From Myxococcales bacterium (GTDB lineage Bacteria; Myxococcota_A; UBA9160; JALSIO01): a stretch of 5,222 nt of DNA. A program made the translations under genes and the position numbers. Position 1 is the first letter of the stretch. Every line of letters begins with the position of its first letter. This document shows, in pieces, positions 1 through 5,222 of the stretch. Under the pieces are notes generated by a model that did no database searches, was not told the DNA's origin, and worked only from the letters and a program-made list of their open reading frames with translations. The stretch is from contig JALSIO010000141.1 in assembly GCA_026989995.1 (NCBI GenBank), positions 1-5,222 of the forward strand, in the 5' to 3' direction.

Positions 1-753
1 CGGGAGGGCGCGGCGGCCCTCGCGCGCCGGGTGGACGAGGCACCGCCCGCGCTCGACGGGATCATCGCGCGGGTCCTCTCGTCGGGCTGCGACACGCCGT
101 GGGAGAAGGCCGACGCCGTGAGCCGGATCGCGCCTCTGCTCGCGCGCATCGAGCACCCGGTCGAGCGGGGCGATTCGATCCGGCGGCTCGCGCTCCGCCT
201 CGATCTCGACCCCGCACATGTCGAGGAGGCCGTGATCGCCGAACGCCGCGGAGACCGCCGGCGGGCGGAGAATGCGGTCCCCGTGGAGCCCCGGCGCGAA
301 GGGGCCGGTTCCGACCGGGGCCCGGATCCGGTGCAGGAGCGGAACCTCGCCCAGCTCGTGCAGGCGCTGCTCCAGCACCCCGGAGCCGGCGCGGCCCTCG
401 ATCCCGCCGAGTTCCGGGAGCTCGTCCCGGCCTCGCCCACCGCCGAGGTGGTGCTCGCCCTGCGGGCGCTTCCCGGCGACCGCCCTGCCGACGTGGCGGC
501 GCTGCTCACCGAGCTCGGGCCGGAGGCCGCCGGTCGCTTGACGGAGATCGCCACCCGCGAGGCGCCCGCCCACGACGCCGGGACCGCGGAGCGCATCGTC
601 GCCGACTGCCTGCGCTGGCTGCGGCGCCGTCGGCACCGCAGCCTCCAGGCGGAGATCACCGGTCGGCTTCGGCGCGGCGAGGACGACCCCGTGGCGCTCA
701 TTCGGGAAAAGGCGAGACGGCTGCAGGAGACGATCCGCACCCGGGCGCCCTGA
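1..753 (+). CDS. dnaG: DNA primase DnaG, C-terminal part (5' end outside window)
   Basis: The frame is open from the first base, so this is the 3' part of a longer gene; 250 residues are visible. DnaG makes the RNA primers for replication and docks on the DnaB helicase through its C-terminus. Residues 1-80 match the end of the RNA-polymerase core: a 'TPWEKADAV' segment, then '[20 protein letters not shown]', the usual primase 'P-L-L-x-x-I-x-x-P-V-E-R' helix pattern. Residues 81-112 form a charged Arg/Glu/Pro linker. Residues 113-250 start with '[15 protein letters not shown]', typical of the helical helicase-binding domain, and end in a basic helix. The zinc-binding domain and TOPRIM active site lie before the window. 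The GTG at 31 is internal, not a start. Following rpoD by 43 nt supports the identity. The core match is clear; the C-terminal domain is recognised mainly by position and helical character. Confidence 0.9.
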   Translation, partial: REGAAALARRVDEAPPALDGIIARVLSSGCDTPWEKADAVSRIAPLLARIEHPVERGDSIRRLALRLDLDPAHVEEAVIAERRGDRRRAENAVPVEPRREGAGSDRGPDPVQERNLAQLVQALLQHPGAGAALDPAEFRELVPASPTAEVVLALRALPGDRPADVAALLTELGPEAAGRLTEIATREAPAHDAGTAERIVADCLRWLRRRRHRSLQAEITGRLRRGEDDPVALIREKARRLQETIRTRAP

Positions 754-783
754 GCCCGGTGGGATCGATGCGGCCCGCGGAAC

Positions 784-789
784 GAGGAG
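784..789 (+). promoter_or_regulatory. Shine-Dalgarno site of rpoD
   Basis: GAGGAG lies 7 nt upstream of the ATG at 797. It supports this ATG as the rpoD start even though the first 50 residues of the protein are a low-complexity extension. The dnaG-rpoD gap (754-796) is only 43 nt and I see no clear -35/-10 promoter or terminator in it, so rpoD is probably read from upstream. Confidence 0.7.
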
Positions 790-796
790 ACCCCCC

Positions 797-2642
<1,846 letters not shown>

Positions 2643-2644
<2 letters not shown>

Positions 2645-2648
2645 GAGG
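2643..2648 (+). promoter_or_regulatory. Shine-Dalgarno site overlapping the rpoD stop
   Basis: A perfect AGGAGG begins inside the TAG stop of rpoD (2642-2644) and sits 5 nt before the GTG at 2654. This decides the GTG start of the next gene. Ribosomes finishing rpoD would end on the site, so coupled or re-initiated translation is likely (inference). Confidence 0.75.
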
Positions 2649-2653
2649 GCGAG

Positions 2654-3037
2654 GTGGAGCTTCCGCCGGTCTTCGAGGAGGTCTGCCGGAGGAACGGATG
2701 GCTCTGGTGCGGAGACCACTGCGAGATCAAGCTCGAAGACGGCCGCCGGCAGAAGGTCTACATCGAGCCCTTCGAGTACGGCACGGAGAAGATGGTGCGC
2801 ATCGTGAGCGTGGTGGGCAACGTCGACCGGATCCGGGGCGAGCGTCTGCTCTCCGCGCTGCGGATCAACTACGGTCTTCCCCACGGCGCCCTGGCCATTC
2901 GGGGAGACGACCTCGTCCTCACCGACACCTTCCTCCTGCGCGATGCGGACCCCGACGAGGTCGAATCCGCCATCCGCTTCATCGCGGAGACGGCCGACTA
3001 CTACGAGCAGTCGATCTACGGGATCGACGAGCACTAG
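2654..3037 (+). CDS. Small YbjN / type III secretion chaperone-like fold protein
   Basis: A 127-aa acidic, soluble protein with no signal peptide or membrane segment. The N-terminal part (about 1-60) reads as a helix ('PPVFEEVCRRNGW') followed by beta strands ('CEIKLEDG', 'KVYIEPF', 'MVRIVSVVG'). Next come a helix, 'RLLSALRINYGLPHGALAIRGDDLVLTDTFLL' split over about 64-95, and a final helix 'VESAIRFIAETADYYEQ'. The pattern 'LR-N-LPHGALAI-DD-LVL' followed by a 'DADPDEVESAI' helix recalls the YbjN and CesT/type III chaperone-like superfamily, whose members bind partner proteins; the specific function here is unknown. Three cysteines (C11, C19, C23) are clustered near the N-terminus, though I see no recognised metal-site motif. 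The GTG start is fixed by the AGGAGG on the rpoD stop 9 nt upstream, so it is probably in the rpoD transcript. The family call is from memory of the pattern; the gene itself is well supported. Confidence 0.85.
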   Translation: MELPPVFEEVCRRNGWLWCGDHCEIKLEDGRRQKVYIEPFEYGTEKMVRIVSVVGNVDRIRGERLLSALRINYGLPHGALAIRGDDLVLTDTFLLRDADPDEVESAIRFIAETADYYEQSIYGIDEH

Positions 3038-3095
3038 CGCGCCCGGCACCCCCCGGCGGGCCACGCGCCCGGGAGGGCGGCATCCGGGGCACCTG
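3038..3095. other. Convergent intergenic gap, no clear terminator
   Basis: These 58 nt separate the stop codons of two convergent genes. The sequence is almost all G and C. A 9-base direct repeat, CGCGCCCGG, occurs at 3038-3046 and 3064-3072. A weak hairpin (GCCCG at 3041-3045 with CGGGC at 3057-3061) is possible, but no T-run follows on either strand, so an intrinsic terminator cannot be called. Termination may be Rho-dependent or occur by read-through. Confidence 0.5.
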
Positions 3096-4859
3096 TCACC
3101 AGCTCCCGCCCCCTCCGCCGCCGAAGCCCCCGCCGGAGGATCCCCCCGAGAACCCGCTTCCCGAGCCCCGCGGCGAGGAGGTGAGGCTGCGCCCCACGGT
3201 GTCGAGGCTGTGCCCGAGGCTCGATACGAAGGAGCGGGGGTCGAAGGTCTTCCCTCCCCTTCCGCGGTACCACGGCGGTGCCTCCAGCAGGAGGTCGGCG
3301 AAGGCCTCGGCCCAGGAGTCCGCGACGCCGAGGACGACGGCGTGCGGGAGGAGCCGCTCGAATCGCTCCGGGGTGGACAGGCCGAGCCGCTCGAGGCGGT
3401 CCCGGTCCACGCGCTCGACGAACTCCCGGAAGCCGAGGATCTGCTCGAGGGCGGCCCGGCCGCGGCGCGTGCGGCGGGGCATGATCCGCCCGAAGGCGAA
3501 GACGATGGCGCCCGTGGCGGCCGAGGCGAGGGCCGCGGCGGGTTTGTGCCCGGCCGCCATCGCGAGGTGTCCGAGCACGGCCACGGCGATGGCGGCTCCC
3601 GTGTAGAGGCGGCGGATGCGGGCCGGCGAGCTCGGGAAGTAGCGGCCGGGTCCGCAGAGGCCCTCGTAGAGGGCACGCTCGATTCGGGGGAGCTCGGTGT
3701 GGAAGCGGTTGCGGAGCGAAGAGGCGAGCACGGCGTTCCGGCCGGCGAAAAGCGCCGCGAGCAGCGCTTCCTCGAAGGGCCGCAGCGAGTCGGCGGGGGG
3801 TGGCCGGCGCTCGAGCCGGGTATCGGTGCGGGAGAGGAAGAAGAAGCCCTCCCGGTGCACCGGCACGATCTCCAGCCAGCCGCGCACCGCGAGGTCGAGC
3901 ACGGTGGCCGCGAGGTCGCGGGGGTCGAAGCGCTCGTCGAGGAGGGTGCCCACCTCGGCGGGCGCGAGCCCCGCCGGTGGCGCGTAGGCCACCGGGATGG
4001 ACCCCCGGCCGGCCGGATCCCGCCCCCTGCGCCGCCACCACCCGAAGAGCAGGGCGGCCGTCCCGAGCGGGAGAAGGGCCCAGGCCGCCCCGGCGTCCGA
4101 GAGCCGCCGCCCGAGGCGCTCGACCGCTCCGGGCGGCTCGAGGGTGCCCGCCGGGAGGGCGAGCGCGAGGGTGAGTCCCTCGCCCGGTGCCAGGGGCTCC
4201 CGGCTGGCGACCTCGACGATCCCCTCCCCCGGATGGCTGCGGCAGCCGCCGGCGGTGGCGCCGGGGGGCCCGGCGAAGCACCGGAGGCGCACCGCGGAGA
4301 CCGGGACGCGCCCCGGCAGGAAGACCCGGCCCTCGGCCCGGCGGATGGGGACGCGCCACCCGTCCCCGGTGAGGTTCCAGTAGAGCTCTTCGGAGTCCGG
4401 GTGGAAGAGGAGCGCCCCCTCGACCCGGTAGCGGATCCGGTAGCGGTGGATGCCGGTGACGGTCCGACTCGGGTCCCCGATCCGGATCCGCACCCGCTCC
4501 CCGGTGTCCGACACCCGGAACGGGCGCGGGGCGCCACCGGCGTCCTCCACCGCGAGGACCCGGAGGCGCATGCGGTGGCCGTCTCCCGCCCTCCCCTGCC
4601 GGAGCGGGATCTCGCGCTCGATCCCGTGGCGGGGAGTCGGGCCGAAATCGTAGTCGAGGGTCTCCGAGACGAGGAAGCTGTCGCTGCGTCCGAGGAAGAT
4701 GTCGGTCCGGAAGAGGGCGATCTCCTCGGCCCGTGCCGCGGTGGCCGCGAAGAGGAGGAAGACGCCGAGGAGCGCCCTTCGCCGGGGGAGGAGGGCAGCG
4801 GCCGCCGGCGGCCCCGGTGCGGTGGCCGCTCCGGCCCCCTCCCGCGGCCCGCGCCTCAC
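3096..4859 (-). CDS. DUF2207-family membrane protein with glycine-rich tail
   Basis: A 587-aa envelope protein of unknown biochemical role. It begins with a signal peptide: basic n-region 'PRRR', hydrophobic 'ALLGVFLLFAATA' at about 29-41, and cleavage site A42-R43-A44 before 'EEIALF'. Residues 45-235 form the exported DUF2207 beta domain, with 'DYDFGPTPRHGIEREIPL' and the family hallmark 'YWNLTGDGWRVPI' (about 160-172). A membrane segment follows at about 258-274 (ends 'LLFGWWRRRGRDP'). A cytoplasmic segment contains 'APPAGLAPAEVGTLLDE' and 'DLAATVLDLAVRGWLEI' (about 292-331), resembling a small winged-helix-like part. Two membrane segments lie at about 421-435 and 440-457. The C-terminal domain has 'GFREFVERVDRDRLERL' and 'LLPHAVVLGVADSWAEAF', and a Gly/Ser tail ends GGGGSW. 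The start is the GTG at 4859, which overlaps the lemA stop. The frame also extends upstream to an ATG at 4979, but the extra 40 residues are Arg-rich, lie inside lemA and would bury the signal peptide. The final W and Gly tail are common in this family. Confidence 0.92.
   Translation of the reverse strand: MRRGPREGAGAATAPGPPAAAALLPRRRALLGVFLLFAATAARAEEIALFRTDIFLGRSDSFLVSETLDYDFGPTPRHGIEREIPLRQGRAGDGHRMRLRVLAVEDAGGAPRPFRVSDTGERVRIRIGDPSRTVTGIHRYRIRYRVEGALLFHPDSEELYWNLTGDGWRVPIRRAEGRVFLPGRVPVSAVRLRCFAGPPGATAGGCRSHPGEGIVEVASREPLAPGEGLTLALALPAGTLEPPGAVERLGRRLSDAGAAWALLPLGTAALLFGWWRRRGRDPAGRGSIPVAYAPPAGLAPAEVGTLLDERFDPRDLAATVLDLAVRGWLEIVPVHREGFFFLSRTDTRLERRPPPADSLRPFEEALLAALFAGRNAVLASSLRNRFHTELPRIERALYEGLCGPGRYFPSSPARIRRLYTGAAIAVAVLGHLAMAAGHKPAAALASAATGAIVFAFGRIMPRRTRRGRAALEQILGFREFVERVDRDRLERLGLSTPERFERLLPHAVVLGVADSWAEAFADLLLEAPPWYRGRGGKTFDPRSFVSSLGHSLDTVGRSLTSSPRGSGSGFSGGSSGGGFGGGGGGSW
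4856..4859 (-). promoter_or_regulatory. GTGA stop/start overlap between lemA and the DUF2207 gene
   Basis: On the minus strand GTGA combines the start GTG of the DUF2207 gene (4859-4857) with the TGA stop of lemA (4858-4856). This four-base overlap is typical of translationally coupled genes. No strong Shine-Dalgarno sequence is visible just upstream, in keeping with re-initiation by ribosomes ending lemA (inference). Confidence 0.7.
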
Positions 4860-5222
4860 GCGGAGGTGCCGAACCGCGCCTCGGGCACGCTCCTTTCGGC
4901 GTCGGCGGCGAGCTCGAAGTAGTCGCCGCGGTGGAAGCCGAAGACGCCGGCCACGAGGTTCGAGGGGAAGACCTCGCATGCGGTGTTGAGATCCCGGATC
5001 ACCGCGTTGTAGTAGCGGCGCGCCTTCTGGATCGCGTCCTCGAGCTCGGCGAGCCGGGCCTGGAGGTCCAGGAAGTTCTGGTTCGCCCGCAGTTCCGGGT
5101 AGGCCTCCGCCACCGCGAAAAGCCCCCGCAGTGCGCGGGTCAGCTCGCCTTCCGCGCGCGCCCGGGACGCCGGGTCCGAGGCCGCCATGGCGGAGCCACG
5201 GGCCTCGGTCACCTCGCCGAGG
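4856..5222 (-). CDS. lemA: LemA family protein, C-terminal part (5' end outside window)
   Basis: 121 residues are visible and the frame is open through the right edge. LemA proteins usually have about 185-200 aa, with one N-terminal membrane helix and a helical bundle outside the membrane; their role is unclear. Visible family marks are 'VTEARGSA' right at the edge, 'LFAVAEAYPELRANQNFL', 'LQARLAELEDAIQKARRYYN', 'VIRDLNTACEVFPSNLVA' and 'FGFHRGDYFE'. The GTG at 5212 falls within the conserved 'eVTEAR' segment and is internal; roughly 65-75 N-terminal residues, including the membrane helix, are missing from the window. The C-terminus is short and unremarkable apart from a Cys in the 'NTACE' motif. 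It is the upstream partner of the DUF2207 gene, overlapping it by four bases; this pairing is common and suggests a shared envelope function. Confidence 0.95.
   Translation of the reverse strand, partial: LGEVTEARGSAMAASDPASRARAEGELTRALRGLFAVAEAYPELRANQNFLDLQARLAELEDAIQKARRYYNAVIRDLNTACEVFPSNLVAGVFGFHRGDYFELAADAERSVPEARFGTSA

Noticed and set aside
31..33. GTG at 31 as a start of a 240-aa gene.
   Set aside because: The frame is open to the window edge and the sequence before and after it fits the interior of DnaG.
3038..3072. Possible bidirectional terminator between the convergent genes.
   Set aside because: Only a 5-bp stem with a long loop and no T-run on either strand. In sequence this GC-rich such short pairings arise by chance.
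3034..4359. A 441-codon minus-strand frame within the DUF2207 gene.
   Set aside because: Arg/Pro/Ala/Gly-rich shadow in another frame of the real gene; no family features.
2943..4922. A 659-codon open frame on the plus strand opposite the DUF2207 gene.
   Set aside because: Composition is almost only Glu, Gly, Ala, Arg and Pro, the mirror of a high-GC coding strand. It has no domain and conflicts with the well-supported minus-strand gene.

Overview
The window is a very GC-rich (roughly 70% or more by eye), densely coded stretch of a bacterial chromosome. It holds five genes in two convergent groups and no sign of mobile DNA, CRISPR, tRNA or rRNA. The gene order dnaG-rpoD is the macromolecular-synthesis arrangement. 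RpoD has region 1.1 plus a long non-conserved region between 1.2 and 2, as in Proteobacteria in the broad sense. The 'FGIGE' motif before region 4.2 and the finger-loop wording recall deltaproteobacterial-type lineages (Myxococcota/Desulfobacterota-like), but the phylum is an inference.

Plus strand, 1-3037: the 3' end of dnaG (primase; the gene starts before the window), then rpoD (housekeeping sigma factor, 615 aa, complete), then a 127-aa gene whose Shine-Dalgarno lies on the rpoD stop codon. The small protein looks like the YbjN / type III secretion chaperone-like fold, and its role is unknown. The three genes are closely spaced (43 nt, then 9 nt) and probably co-transcribed.

Minus strand, 5222-3096: lemA (partial; its 5' end lies beyond the right edge) is followed by a DUF2207-family membrane protein with a glycine-rich tail. 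The two overlap by four bases (GTGA), which fixes the second gene's start as a GTG at 4859 and indicates translational coupling. LemA-DUF2207 pairing is common in bacteria. Both are envelope proteins of poorly known function.

The two groups converge on a 58-nt gap (3038-3095) with no convincing intrinsic terminator. Several very long ORFs on the opposite strands of rpoD and the DUF2207 gene are GC-driven shadows. I see no strong evidence of a new system. The points most worth a second look are the small gene coupled to rpoD, the Arg-rich N-terminal extension of RpoD, and the lemA/DUF2207 start-site correction.
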